Shown here: piece by piece, positions 47,801 to 55,248 of the stretch
How positions within the stretch are numbered: position 1 is the stretch's first letter
Layout: every line of letters begins with the position of its first letter
NCBI GenBank assembly: GCA_019429005.1
Contig: JAHYJR010000001.1
Span: 70,663 to 134,662, forward strand
Direction of reading: 5' to 3'
Origin: Nanobdellati archaeon
GTDB taxonomy: Archaea > EX4484-52 > GLR71
Length of the DNA: 64,000 nt
Notes under the pieces: model-generated
Database searches by the model: none
The model's input: the letters and a program-made list of their open reading frames with translations, nothing else
Told to the model about the DNA's origin: nothing
Made by a program: the position numbers and the translations under genes

Positions 47801-48359
47801 TTTTGAATATAAACCACCTTGGGAGATTCGTGATAAAATAAAGCTCGTTAATGATTATATCGCAAAGCCTGAAGCATACCATAGCATGTTCACACATGAC
47901 ACTACAAATATTAATGATGGCCCTTACAGATCTAAATATGTTGTTTTGGAATCTATGTCTGAGAAAATTATGGCACAATTAGATCTTGCTGTAATGATAT
48001 CTGCTGTTAATGCTTCTGATGTTGCAGAACGTGTTTTAGAAAAGCATTTTCTTAAGGATATAAAAGGTAATTTGCGAACATTTTCAAAGCAAAAAGTACG
48101 TTGTTTGTCTTGTGCTTTTAAGTTTAGGAGGATGCCTCTTATTGGAAAATGTCCAATGTGTGAAGGTAAATTGCTTTTGACTGTTCATGAAGGTACTATA
48201 CGTAAATATGTAGAACCTGCTAAATATTTGATGGATCGGTTTATTATTACACCCTATTTGATGCAACAGTTTGCTTTTCTTGAATTTGAAATAGATTCGC
48301 TTTTTGGGAAAAAGGCGCGTCAGCTGAATCTTATTAGTTTTAATAAGTCAAAAGATTAA
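44856..48359 (+). CDS. polC: DNA polymerase D large subunit (DP2)
   Basis: The catalytic subunit of polymerase D, 1167 residues, with no intein. The active-site aspartates lie in NCDGDEDS (about 916-920). Zinc modules are visible in CPKCNKTVSFSICNFCG/CKTC (about 680-720) and CLSCAFKFRR/CPMC near the C-terminus. The tail RQLNLISF fits a PCNA-interacting QxxLxxF motif. The start is probably TTG at 44856, because GGTGA lies 5 nt upstream, the usual spacing here; GTG at 44847 overlaps that element. A cluster of origin boxes begins about 180 bp after its stop. Confidence 0.96.
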   Translation: MSDSSKIQGPTIDKGTRLYFDTLNNQIKAAYSVAEKAREQGKDPEKKIDIPIAEDLAARVEGLVSMIFPDLMGSGLANGIRKLETEFGKNDEQVALYISEQVAKDEFCKFESLEKSLEAGVRVGVAYITLGVVTAPLEGITAVKIINNYVSIYYSGPIRSAGGTASAMSVIITDYVRRKLGIGDYVSEDIERKRYAVELEDYYRLVGMQYHPQDKEVEMIIKNVKICLDGDPTEKYEVSTHKGLPRVATDKIRGGMCLVVGEGLTLKAPKLLKRIKKIGKKFGLEDWLWLEDYNKLQKDIHSVKSKSDEDDGPKAKYTPSTKYVEKVIAGRPVIAHPGKPGGFRLRYGRSRTAGIAATSIHPATMHLTEFIAVGTQLATEYPGKATVCTPVDTVEGPVVLLKSGEVKNINTLEEVKAERKYVKTILSLGDILIPYGEFVSQGKILLPSAYCEEWWALEAKKAIEDGKSCESIELFTEKPFIKPDFKVALDISKKLNIPLHPAYNYFWHDLKKEELSRLVDMVSNGMYLKGILKIKNENIKTVLEHLCIPHKVDRTKEDSEMIVFEDAVADCLYTILGEPSKDNIKKHISLIEAESDVMNALNKLSPIKIKEKGLTRIGMKMGRPEKAERRIMKGRPHVLFPCGEEGGRMRNIMEAYKGGVVSAFLPTFRCPKCNKTVSFSICNFCGSKTREYRVCKTCSRSTSDKEHCGTPTLRYKSMKVDIKELVDGAVKNIGMAGLPALFKGVRGLSGKEKDLELLEKGLLRVKYELFVNKDGTTRFDATDMPMTHFKPYEINAPIELLKNIGYTEDVYGKPLVSDNQILELKVQDIILSDNPAFSGADYFIKICQFVDEVLVKIYGLTPYYNVSVKNDLIGLLVIGLAPHTSAGIVGRIIGFTPARVCYAHPFWHSAKRRNCDGDEDSILLLMDALLNFSRKFLPTTRGAATMDAPLVLTTNLNPEEVDDEAWNVDVDADYNLNFYEDTFEYKPPWEIRDKIKLVNDYIAKPEAYHSMFTHDTTNINDGPYRSKYVVLESMSEKIMAQLDLAVMISAVNASDVAERVLEKHFLKDIKGNLRTFSKQKVRCLSCAFKFRRMPLIGKCPMCEGKLLLTVHEGTIRKYVEPAKYLMDRFIITPYLMQQFAFLEFEIDSLFGKKARQLNLISFNKSKD

Positions 48360-49040
48360 ATTATATTAATTATTTTAAATTCAAAAATACTTTTTTTAAA
48401 TTTAAGTAACTTTATATTCGTCTAATAAAAGTCTATATTATCTTGCAGTTATCTTGTTTTTACTTTTCATATGAACAAGATGAACTATAAACCAAAAGTT
48501 TTATATACACTTTTTGTTTTTGTATATTCCACCTAATCATAGTTCCATAGGAACTTGTGGGGTCTGTGAAATTAACATTTTTTGTTTTTGTATATATAAT
48601 CATGTTTTTATACTCCTTTTCATACGAAATCAAGCATTTAATATTTTAAAAAGTGTTTTAAATGTGTTTTAAGCCCTTATTTTGCTTTATGAACTATCTA
48701 CCTAAAACTATATAAAGTGTTTCCATACGAAATGAAGGGGTCTGTGAATGTAACACCTTTTATTTTTTAAGTATCTCCATATGATTTAATGGGGTCTCTA
48801 TAAGAAACGAAGGTTAACTATTTTAAATTTCTGCCTCTTTTATACCTTAAACAGTAATATTTGATTGTGAAATACAAACCTATAACTATATAAGTAGTTC
48901 CATAGGAAATAGAGGGGTATGTGAAATTAACGTTTTTTTGTTTTCAAATTTAAAATCTAGTAAACATAGATATTTACATAGGAAATATAGCCCCCGTATA
49001 AATTACGAGCCGTTTTAAAGGAAATCAAGGGGTTATGAAC
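48360..49040. other. Candidate replication origin (oriC) intergenic region
   Basis: A 681-bp gene-free region between DP2 and a hydrolase gene. It holds a direct-repeat array of origin recognition boxes (separate entry), several T-rich tracts and spacer sequences of nearly pure A/T such as 48361-48420. No open frame or RNA gene is visible. Confidence 0.7.
48542..49039 (+). other. Array of origin recognition boxes (ORB)
   Basis: Repeats of the form TTCCATAGGAAATGAAGGGG followed by TCTGTGAA, all on the plus strand. Good copies start at 48542, 48720, 48774, 48897 and 49012; weaker ones lie at 48617-48635, 48795-48813 and 48974-48990. The short inverted part and the G-run match the archaeal ORB that Orc1/Cdc6 binds. 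Several copies are followed by TGTGAAATTAACnTTTTTTG, a longer conserved block that extends past the standard ORB. Confidence 0.8.
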
Positions 49041-49697
49041 TTAATATACTTCTTTTTTTAGTTCATGTAACAATGTGTTTATTTTATGTTCATTATTTTC
49101 TATTACATCGCCATGACCTGGAAGTAAAGTCTTAATTTTAATTGAAAGTAATTTTTCAATGCTATTTTTCATATCTTTTTTACTTCCACTTTCAAGGTCA
49201 ACTCGTCCATATGTTTCCGAAAAGATAGTATCTCCAGAGAACAAAATTTGTCTTTTTTCATCATATATACAGATAGACCCATCCGTATGTCCTGGTGTAT
49301 TAATTATTGTGAACTTCACATCACCAATACGTATTGAATCATTATCATGTAATTTTAACGAAATTTTTTGTTTTTTTGCTTCTTTTCCAAACATAAACGC
49401 ACCTGTTTTGAGACTATCTCCACTTTCAATACAAAATGCATCTTTTTCATGTATAAGTATTTTGGCATTTGTGAACAACACGTTTGCTGATGTATGATCA
49501 TGGTGGCAGTGTGTATTTATTATAGTTTTTATATTTTCAGGTTCAATTCCAACAGATTTAATACATTTTATTAGTCTTTCTTTATGTAAACATAATCCTG
49601 TATCGATGAGTGTATCATTATTTATTAGATATATATTGGGTTCCATACTGCCTGCATGAATGTATATTATATCTTTTGCAATTTTTTTAATTTTCAT
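49041..49697 (-). CDS. Metallo-beta-lactamase-fold hydrolase
   Basis: A 218-residue glyoxalase II-like hydrolase with the zinc motif THCHHDHTS (HxHxDH), a PGHTDGS histidine, SGDTIF for the bridging aspartate and LPGHGDV for the last histidine, so a full binuclear site. The substrate (thioester or other) cannot be told. It reads toward the origin region. Confidence 0.88.
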   Translation of the reverse strand: MKIKKIAKDIIYIHAGSMEPNIYLINNDTLIDTGLCLHKERLIKCIKSVGIEPENIKTIINTHCHHDHTSANVLFTNAKILIHEKDAFCIESGDSLKTGAFMFGKEAKKQKISLKLHDNDSIRIGDVKFTIINTPGHTDGSICIYDEKRQILFSGDTIFSETYGRVDLESGSKKDMKNSIEKLLSIKIKTLLPGHGDVIENNEHKINTLLHELKKEVY

Positions 49698-50042
49698 TTT
49701 AGCACCCAGATAACATTTTTTTTATATTTTTCATTAAAAAAGCAATTATAATTATTACTGTATTAATTACGTTATTAATTACATTATTAATTACATTATT
49801 AATTACATTATTAATTACATTATTAATTACGTTATTAATTACGTTATTAATTACGTTATTAATTACAAGTTACATTAAGTTATTAATTATCTTTTTGATT
49901 ATTTTGTTGATTCTCTTTTTGATAATCATATTAATTATCTTATTTATTACACGTTACCTTTCTTATTTGGTTTTATTAAAATAAAAATGTATTTTTACTT
50001 TTTCAACGAAAACTTTAAATACTTTGGTGTACTATTACTAAT
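49698..50042. other. Intergenic region with 12-bp satellite and promoter
   Basis: A 345-bp AT-rich spacer. From 49762 to 49866 a 12-bp unit ATTAATTACRTT repeats about nine times with A/G variation. Near the right end TTTAAATAC at about 50011-50019 sits 28 nt before the leaderless gene at 50043. Nothing else is seen. Confidence 0.6.
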
Positions 50043-50192
50043 ATGTATAAAACACTAAAAGTTACTAAACGTATACATACAAAGCTTTTATGTTTTATAT
50101 CTCAATTACAGCTCGATACGGGAGAAAGAGTAACAATGGATCATGCAATATCTATCTTGCTTAACAACAAATGTAAAGACAGCAAGAAGTAA
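50043..50192 (+). CDS. Small ribbon-helix-helix-like protein
   Basis: A 49-residue basic protein (MYKTLKVTKRIHTKLLCFIS opening, then a TGERVTMDHAISILL helix). The layout of one short beta strand and two helices, with KTLKVT at the start, fits ribbon-helix-helix DNA-binding proteins or VapB-type antitoxins. No toxin gene is adjacent. A TTTAAATA box 28 nt upstream and absence of a ribosome binding site indicate a leaderless transcript. Confidence 0.6.
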   Translation: MYKTLKVTKRIHTKLLCFISQLQLDTGERVTMDHAISILLNNKCKDSKK

Positions 50193-50300
50193 CTGGTACT
50201 TTATGTGTAATCTATACTGTTTAATTTCTTTGAACTTATCTTGATTCTTTTGTAGTCTAAATTATAATTACTAGTATTAAAAATACGAATGGTGATACTT

Positions 50301-50453
50301 ATGGATATGAATAAAATTAAAGAAATGATACAGATAGCAAAACAGAAAAATAATTTTAATGAACTTATGCGTCTTCAGAAAATTAAGGCTTTAAATAGTC
50401 CCGAATATGTAGCGCCATTTACACATAATGGTTTTATGGGAACTAAAAGATAG
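50301..50453 (+). CDS. Small protein, unknown function
   Basis: A 50-residue protein, MDMNKIKEMIQIAKQKNNFN at the start and FTHNGFMGTKR at the end, mostly one long charged helix with a polar tail. GGTGA lies 5 nt before the ATG, the strongest translation signal type in this window, so it is probably expressed. It ends 56 bp before iscS. No family is recognised. Confidence 0.5.
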   Translation: MDMNKIKEMIQIAKQKNNFNELMRLQKIKALNSPEYVAPFTHNGFMGTKR

Positions 50454-50509
50454 TGAAAGCTTTATAAATATAACACCGTTATAATATAATAATAATAATT
50501 GGTGTTTAT

Positions 50510-51721
50510 ATGATCTATCTTGACAATGCTGCTACGACACAGATTTCAGATGATGTAATCAAAGCGATGGTTCCGTATTTTTCAGAAAAGTTTGGAAATC
50601 CCTCGTCAATATATTCTTTTGGTTCTAATGTGAATAAGGTTATTGAAGAATCACGAAATATAATAGCACAGATAATTGGTGCAAATCCTAAAGAGATTAT
50701 TTTTACATCAGGCGGAACCGAATCAAATAATCTTGCAATTATTGGTATTGCACAAGAGATACACAAAAAAGATTCCAAAAAGAATCATATTATTACAACG
50801 AAAATAGAGCATCCTTCAGTTCTTAACACATTTAAACATCTTGAATCTATTGGTTTTTCTGTAGATTATCTTGATGTTGATAGTGATGGTGTAGTTGATG
50901 TTGAACAACTTAAGGATCTAGTTACTGAAAACACAATTTTTGTAAGTGTGATGCATGCAAATAATGAAATTGGTACAATTGAACCTATAGAAAAAATTGG
51001 TTCATTTTTAGCATCTTTAAAGCATCGAGTTTATTTTCATGTTGACGCAGTTCAGACTTATACAAAAGTCCCTATTGATGTAAAAAAGGCCAATATAGAT
51101 CTATTAAGTATAAGTTCACATAAGATTCACGGTCCAAAAGGTGTGGGTGCATTATTTGTAAAAAAAGGTGTTTCTCTAAAACCGTTAATGTTTGGTGGCC
51201 CTCAAGAACGTTCAATGCGCCCAGGTACAGAAAATGTATCGGGTATTTTAGGTTTTTCAAAAGCATCAGAGATTGCATTTAAAGACATGGAAAAAAATAA
51301 TAAGCACATGATTAGTTTACGCAATAAGCTTATTGACAGCATCGAAAAAAACATATCTGATGTGATACTTAATGGTGCAAAAGGCGATATGCGTCTTTCA
51401 AACAACGTGAATATATCATTTAAGTATGTTGAAGGCGAATCATTGCTTTTATATCTTGAGATGGAAGACATTTTTGTGTCTACAGCGTCAGCATGTTCAT
51501 CCAAAAAACTTGAGCCTAGCCATGTTCTCCTTGCAATTGGTCGACCGCATGAATTTGCACATGGAGCAATACGATTCACGTTAAGTAAATATACAACAAC
51601 AGAAGAAATTTCAAAGCTTCTTGATATCCTTCCACCTATTGTAAAAAAATTAAGAGATATGAGTTCAATTGATAAAGATACAGATATGACTAAATTTAAG
51701 GAGACTGATGAACATGTATAG
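50510..51721 (+). CDS. iscS: Cysteine desulfurase
   Basis: A 403-residue pyridoxal-phosphate enzyme that takes sulfur from cysteine for iron-sulfur clusters and thio-modified tRNA. The cofactor lysine is Lys205 in SSHKIHGPKG, the persulfide cysteine is Cys329 in STASACSSKK, and the substrate/cofactor residues in YLDNAATT, TSGGTESNN and HVDAVQT are present. GGTG 5 nt upstream fixes the ATG. It overlaps iscU by 14 bp, so the pair is co-translated. Confidence 0.95.
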   Translation: MIYLDNAATTQISDDVIKAMVPYFSEKFGNPSSIYSFGSNVNKVIEESRNIIAQIIGANPKEIIFTSGGTESNNLAIIGIAQEIHKKDSKKNHIITTKIEHPSVLNTFKHLESIGFSVDYLDVDSDGVVDVEQLKDLVTENTIFVSVMHANNEIGTIEPIEKIGSFLASLKHRVYFHVDAVQTYTKVPIDVKKANIDLLSISSHKIHGPKGVGALFVKKGVSLKPLMFGGPQERSMRPGTENVSGILGFSKASEIAFKDMEKNNKHMISLRNKLIDSIEKNISDVILNGAKGDMRLSNNVNISFKYVEGESLLLYLEMEDIFVSTASACSSKKLEPSHVLLAIGRPHEFAHGAIRFTLSKYTTTEEISKLLDILPPIVKKLRDMSSIDKDTDMTKFKETDEHV

Positions 51722-52088
51722 TGAAAAAGTTATGGATCATTTTAAGAATCCTCGAAATGTTGGTGAATTGAAAGATGCAGATGGTGTGGGTACTGTTGGA
51801 AATCCAATCTGTGGGGATGTTATGACAATCTACATAAAAGTGAAAGATAATATAATTTCAGATGTTAAATTTAAGACCTTTGGTTGCGCTGCAGCAATAG
51901 CAACATCATCTATAATGACAGAGATTGCAAAAGGTAAAACTCTTGAAGAAGCCGAAAAGATAACAAAAGCTGATGTCGCATCAAATCTTGATGGTTTACC
52001 ACCTCAAAAGATGCATTGTTCAAATTTATCGTCAGATGCATTACATCTTGCAATAGAAAACTATCGAAAAACTAAAGAAAAGAAATAG
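51708..52088 (+). CDS. iscU: Iron-sulfur cluster scaffold IscU
   Basis: A 126-residue scaffold on which IscS-derived sulfur and iron are assembled. The three ligand cysteines are Cys35 (GNPICGD), Cys60 (FGCAAA) and Cys104 (KMHCS), with Asp37 also conserved. GGAG lies 4 nt before the ATG at 51708 and 10 nt before a second in-frame ATG at 51714, so either may start. It overlaps iscS. Confidence 0.93.
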   Translation: MNMYSEKVMDHFKNPRNVGELKDADGVGTVGNPICGDVMTIYIKVKDNIISDVKFKTFGCAAAIATSSIMTEIAKGKTLEEAEKITKADVASNLDGLPPQKMHCSNLSSDALHLAIENYRKTKEKK

Positions 52089-52117
52089 TATAATAAAGAT
52101 TAGGGTTAAATTCAATA

Positions 52118-52180
52118 TGTGGCTATGATTACTACCGCCCAGAATGATTTCATGATTACAGGAGTAGCTGATGAGCCACA
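52118..52180 (+). ncRNA. C/D-box-like or kink-turn RNA (candidate)
   Basis: A 63-nt element in the 92-bp gap between convergent iscU and a radical SAM gene. A 7-bp terminal stem UGUGGCU/AGCCACA closes on a box C-like AUGAUUA (52125-52131) and a box D CUGA (52168-52171), the arrangement that forms a kink-turn. A second AUGAUUA (52152-52158) could be box C'. The possible guide before box D is CAGGAGUAG. CUAC and GUAG inside the element can also pair, which argues against free guides. No target is recognised. Confidence 0.4.
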
Positions 52181-53236
52181 CTAATCAACTTCTTTACCAC
52201 GTTTGTCAAGTGGTGTCAATTCCATATCAAAAGAATCTGAGGTTGGCATCTCAAGAACAACTGCTGCATTGAATCCACGTCTTGCCGCAAGTCGTGCATT
52301 ACCAATAGTTGTTTCAATCCGATTATTTTTGATATCAAACCAATCTTTTTTAAGTCCAAGTTTTTTAGTAATCATTTCTAAATCTCCAGTAATCACACCT
52401 TTTCTAATTAATCCTGTTTTTGTTACACTTTCAAATTGTTTGCATATCATTTTTGCACGTCTTTTAAGTCTTAACCAATACTGATAATCATATTTTGTTG
52501 ATGCACTACAGTAATGCACTTTAAGCGTTTTTATATTATCAAGACACCATTTAAGCACATATTCAGCCGCGTCTTCACTACCTTTTACTGCATAAAAATC
52601 ATTGTCTTTAAGTTCAAAACCTTTTTTTTCAAGATATTTAGAATTTGTATCTGAAAATTCAAGCTCATTTAAGTTTAAAAATGAAACACCTATTTTTTCA
52701 GCCTTTTTAATCATATCTGTAGTTGTTTTTTCATTTCCTGGTATGATAGGTATTTCAATACCTGTTTCAAGTCCAACATCTACTGCATTTTTAATTGCAG
52801 AAAAATCGCCTACATGATGAAATCTCAATTCATCAAGTCCTGCCAGTTTAAGGTCTTTAAGTACTTGTATATCAATTTGTTCTAGACCTGTATACATATG
52901 TATGTGGAATCTATTACCATACCTTTTTTTAAGTATAGTTATGTATTGTATGACTTTATATGCCTTTAAGAGTGGTTCTCCTCCAGTTATTCCAATACCT
53001 TTTGATTTACAGTAATCAATCTCTTCGAATATATCATCTGTTTTATCTATAGGTTTCTCGTTTATCCACATATTTTCAGTATTTTTACGTTGTTCTGAAA
53101 GTGGACAATAATAGCATGTTTTGTTGCAGATTCCTGTAACAAAAAGAACTGATTTTTTCCCATCTATACATAATATACAACCCTTTGGCATATTGTTTAT
53201 GTATTTTGAATTCGCTTTACTATCTTCAATTTTCAT
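52181..53236 (-). CDS. Radical SAM protein, COG2108 type
   Basis: A 351-residue radical SAM enzyme related to pyruvate formate-lyase activating enzymes. The cluster motif is CNKTCYYC (CX3CX2C), followed by GIGITGGEPLL. Two extra cysteines precede it (GCILC, around residues 19-23), a feature of this uncharacterised archaeal group. The second half is not a known domain. The reaction is unknown. It lies beside the iron-sulfur genes iscS-iscU but on the opposite strand. Confidence 0.78.
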   Translation of the reverse strand: MKIEDSKANSKYINNMPKGCILCIDGKKSVLFVTGICNKTCYYCPLSEQRKNTENMWINEKPIDKTDDIFEEIDYCKSKGIGITGGEPLLKAYKVIQYITILKKRYGNRFHIHMYTGLEQIDIQVLKDLKLAGLDELRFHHVGDFSAIKNAVDVGLETGIEIPIIPGNEKTTTDMIKKAEKIGVSFLNLNELEFSDTNSKYLEKKGFELKDNDFYAVKGSEDAAEYVLKWCLDNIKTLKVHYCSASTKYDYQYWLRLKRRAKMICKQFESVTKTGLIRKGVITGDLEMITKKLGLKKDWFDIKNNRIETTIGNARLAARRGFNAAVVLEMPTSDSFDMELTPLDKRGKEVD

Positions 53237-53648
53237 GTAAATGACCTTTAAAATTCAACAATTGACGTATTTTTGTTCTGATACAGTGTTTAAATCATAT
53301 AGTTTTATATAAGTAATTATTCCTTTTATTAATTGGTATAAATGTCATTAATAAATAACATAACAAAAATATTTAATCTTAATATATTAGTCATAGTTAT
53401 CATTCATAGTCTCTACAAAACATCAGTATCATATAAAAGATGTTAACGTTGGGATGATTTTTTTTACGAGGACCGACATTCTTTTTTTAATTTAAATATA
53501 TTTTGATTCCTTTTTGAATCATTTTTACGTTTTTTGTAAATACGGAAACGTTTTTAAAAATTATTTAGGTGTTGTAAATTTTTATTTATTTTTACTCACC
53601 TAATCCAGGTCAATATTTAATAAAAATATAATTAATGGTGGTATTATT
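53237..53648. other. Intergenic region with leader hairpin
   Basis: A 412-bp spacer. It holds an ACGTTT/AAACGT inverted pair near 53527-53553 and a longer hairpin at 53565-53603, TTAGGTG/CACCTAA with an inner GTAAA/TTTAC, 45 bp before the zinc-ribbon gene. A 34-residue frame at 53342 has a weak start signal and is not listed as a gene. Confidence 0.4.
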
Positions 53649-53804
53649 ATGAAAGTACAAGTGATTTGTTCAAAATGTAGTTCTCAAACAACATGGGTTT
53701 GGGGTAATCAGGTAGGTCGTTGTGAAAATTGTGACACTTTATTAAATATTAGTGAAGTTTGTTTATCAAAAGAAGCAACAGCAAAAATACTTCCAGCAGC
53801 ATGA
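53649..53804 (+). CDS. Small zinc-ribbon protein
   Basis: A 51-residue protein with two CxxC pairs (CSKC at 7-10 and CENC at 25-28) forming one zinc ribbon, with aromatic WVWG between them. GGTGG 8 nt before the ATG supports translation. Such proteins are frequent in archaea and often have no assigned role. The hairpin at 53565-53603 lies in its probable leader. Confidence 0.62.
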   Translation: MKVQVICSKCSSQTTWVWGNQVGRCENCDTLLNISEVCLSKEATAKILPAA

Positions 53805-54072
53805 GTTTTCCGTAAAATCATTTGATTTATACGCGAATTCTCTTGTTTATTTTTGCCTCTATTTTGATAGGTCGTGTTATCTCAATTTAGGTCGTCATTA
53901 ATTAAATTAAGTATATGTTCTATATTTAGTACATATTGTATCTTATTGATATGATATTAGGATTATAGATATGATATTTAAAAAATTAACTTATAATTAT
54001 AAACATATATAATCTATTAGACAAATATACAATATTGTAATTAAAGTATGTATAACTTATTTTGTGTTATTT

Positions 54073-54720
54073 ATGGATGTCTTAATTGGAACTGATGCAA
54101 AAAAACTTATATCAAAAGCCGGTTTGAAAGTTGCAAAGAGCTATCTTGCAAAAGATAATACTCAAGCCATATATTTTTCAAAAAAGATAGGTTATCCTGT
54201 TGTAATGAAAATATCATCAAAAGATATAATTCATAAAACCGAAGCAAAAGGTGTAAAAACAGATATAATGTCTGAAGATGACGCATCAAGAGCGTATGAT
54301 AATATTATTGATAACGCGTATGGTTTTAAGAAAGACGCAATTATTGATGGCGTTATGATTGAAGAGCAGGTATCTGGATATGAACTTATAATTGGCGCAA
54401 AACGAGATATGCAGTTTGGTCCTGTTGTCATGTTCGGTTTTGGTGGAATTTTTGTTGAAACTTTTAAAGATGTTACTTTTAGGGTTGTTCCTTTAGATAC
54501 AGATGATGCTTATGCTATGATGAAAGAGACTAAAGCATTCAAAATTCTAGAAGGTGTACGTGGTAAAAAGCCAGCAAACATAAAAGCGATTGCATATGTA
54601 TTAATGAAAGTTTCAAAACTTATGGAACAAAATGCAGATATTTTAGAATTAGATATAAATCCTTTAATCGTTGACGAAAATAAAGCGATTGTAGCAGATA
54701 TTCGTATTGTTAAACAATAA
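54073..54720 (+). CDS. acdB: ADP-forming acetyl-CoA synthetase, beta subunit
   Basis: A 215-residue ATP-grasp subunit that, with the alpha subunit, converts acetyl-CoA, ADP and phosphate to acetate and ATP, the main archaeal energy-yielding step from acyl-CoA. ATP-grasp marks: YPVVMKISSKDIIHKTEAKG, GYELIIGAKRD, GPVVMFGFGGI and LDINPLIVDE. An in-frame GTG lies at 54064; the ATG at 54073 is preferred. The alpha subunit is encoded separately at 57557-58912 on the other strand. Confidence 0.92.
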   Translation: MDVLIGTDAKKLISKAGLKVAKSYLAKDNTQAIYFSKKIGYPVVMKISSKDIIHKTEAKGVKTDIMSEDDASRAYDNIIDNAYGFKKDAIIDGVMIEEQVSGYELIIGAKRDMQFGPVVMFGFGGIFVETFKDVTFRVVPLDTDDAYAMMKETKAFKILEGVRGKKPANIKAIAYVLMKVSKLMEQNADILELDINPLIVDENKAIVADIRIVKQ

Positions 54721-54726
54721 TATTTA

Positions 54727-55248
54727 TTACGGTTTTTTAATTTTTTTAGTTGATATCATAAGGAATGATGGTATAAAATAAAACCACAATAAGAGATTCA
54801 TATCCACATTTAAATTGATAAATAAAATGTATATAAGTGGTATGCTTATACTATATGAAACGGGTAAGCCCTCATAATAATTGTTAGTTGTTCCTGTAAT
54901 TGCAAATCTTGCAAGTCGTAACATACCGGTCATAATAAAAATAACAAAAACACCTATTGCTAAATAATTATTAAGGCCTGCAGAAAAACCAAAAATGACT
55001 ATACTTATAAGGTAAAGCACAACATCACATAAATTATCAAATTCAACACCAAAACGACCTTCACGATTACGTTTTCTTGCAACACGACCATCTGCAAAAT
55101 CAAAAATTGTTGAAACTAATATAAATATTGTTGCTAAAATCAGTTTATTATTTAATGCTAAAAATATAGATAATATAGAAAATAAAAGCCCAAACATTGA
55201 ATAAATGTCTGGCAAGGCCATATAACTTCTAAGATCTTTATATATCAT
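54727..55248 (-). CDS. pssA: Archaetidylserine synthase (CDP-alcohol phosphatidyltransferase)
   Basis: A 173-residue polytopic membrane enzyme that joins CDP-archaeol to serine. The CDP-alcohol signature DG-x2-AR-x8-G-x3-D-x3-D is complete in DGRVARKRNREGRFGVEFD with Asp four residues later. Five or six hydrophobic segments follow. The start ATG overlaps the stop of the decarboxylase gene (ATGA), so the two are translated in sequence. Confidence 0.88.
   Translation of the reverse strand: MIYKDLRSYMALPDIYSMFGLLFSILSIFLALNNKLILATIFILVSTIFDFADGRVARKRNREGRFGVEFDNLCDVVLYLISIVIFGFSAGLNNYLAIGVFVIFIMTGMLRLARFAITGTTNNYYEGLPVSYSISIPLIYILFINLNVDMNLLLWFYFIPSFLMISTKKIKKP

Noticed and set aside
44630-48360. 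An intein in DP2
   Set aside because: The protein is 1167 residues with continuous family sequence around NCDGDEDS and no protein-splicing motifs.
48542-49039. Possible CRISPR-like repeats with spacers
   Set aside because: Unit spacing is irregular (54 to 178 bp), copies are degenerate and the core matches the origin recognition box.
50043-50192. A complete toxin-antitoxin pair
   Set aside because: The small protein is antitoxin-like but the next gene shows no toxin fold and lies more than 100 bp away.
53342-53446. A 34-residue frame starting MSLINNITKIF
   Set aside because: Only GGT lies upstream, composition is A/T-driven and no domain is visible; kept as part of the intergenic description.
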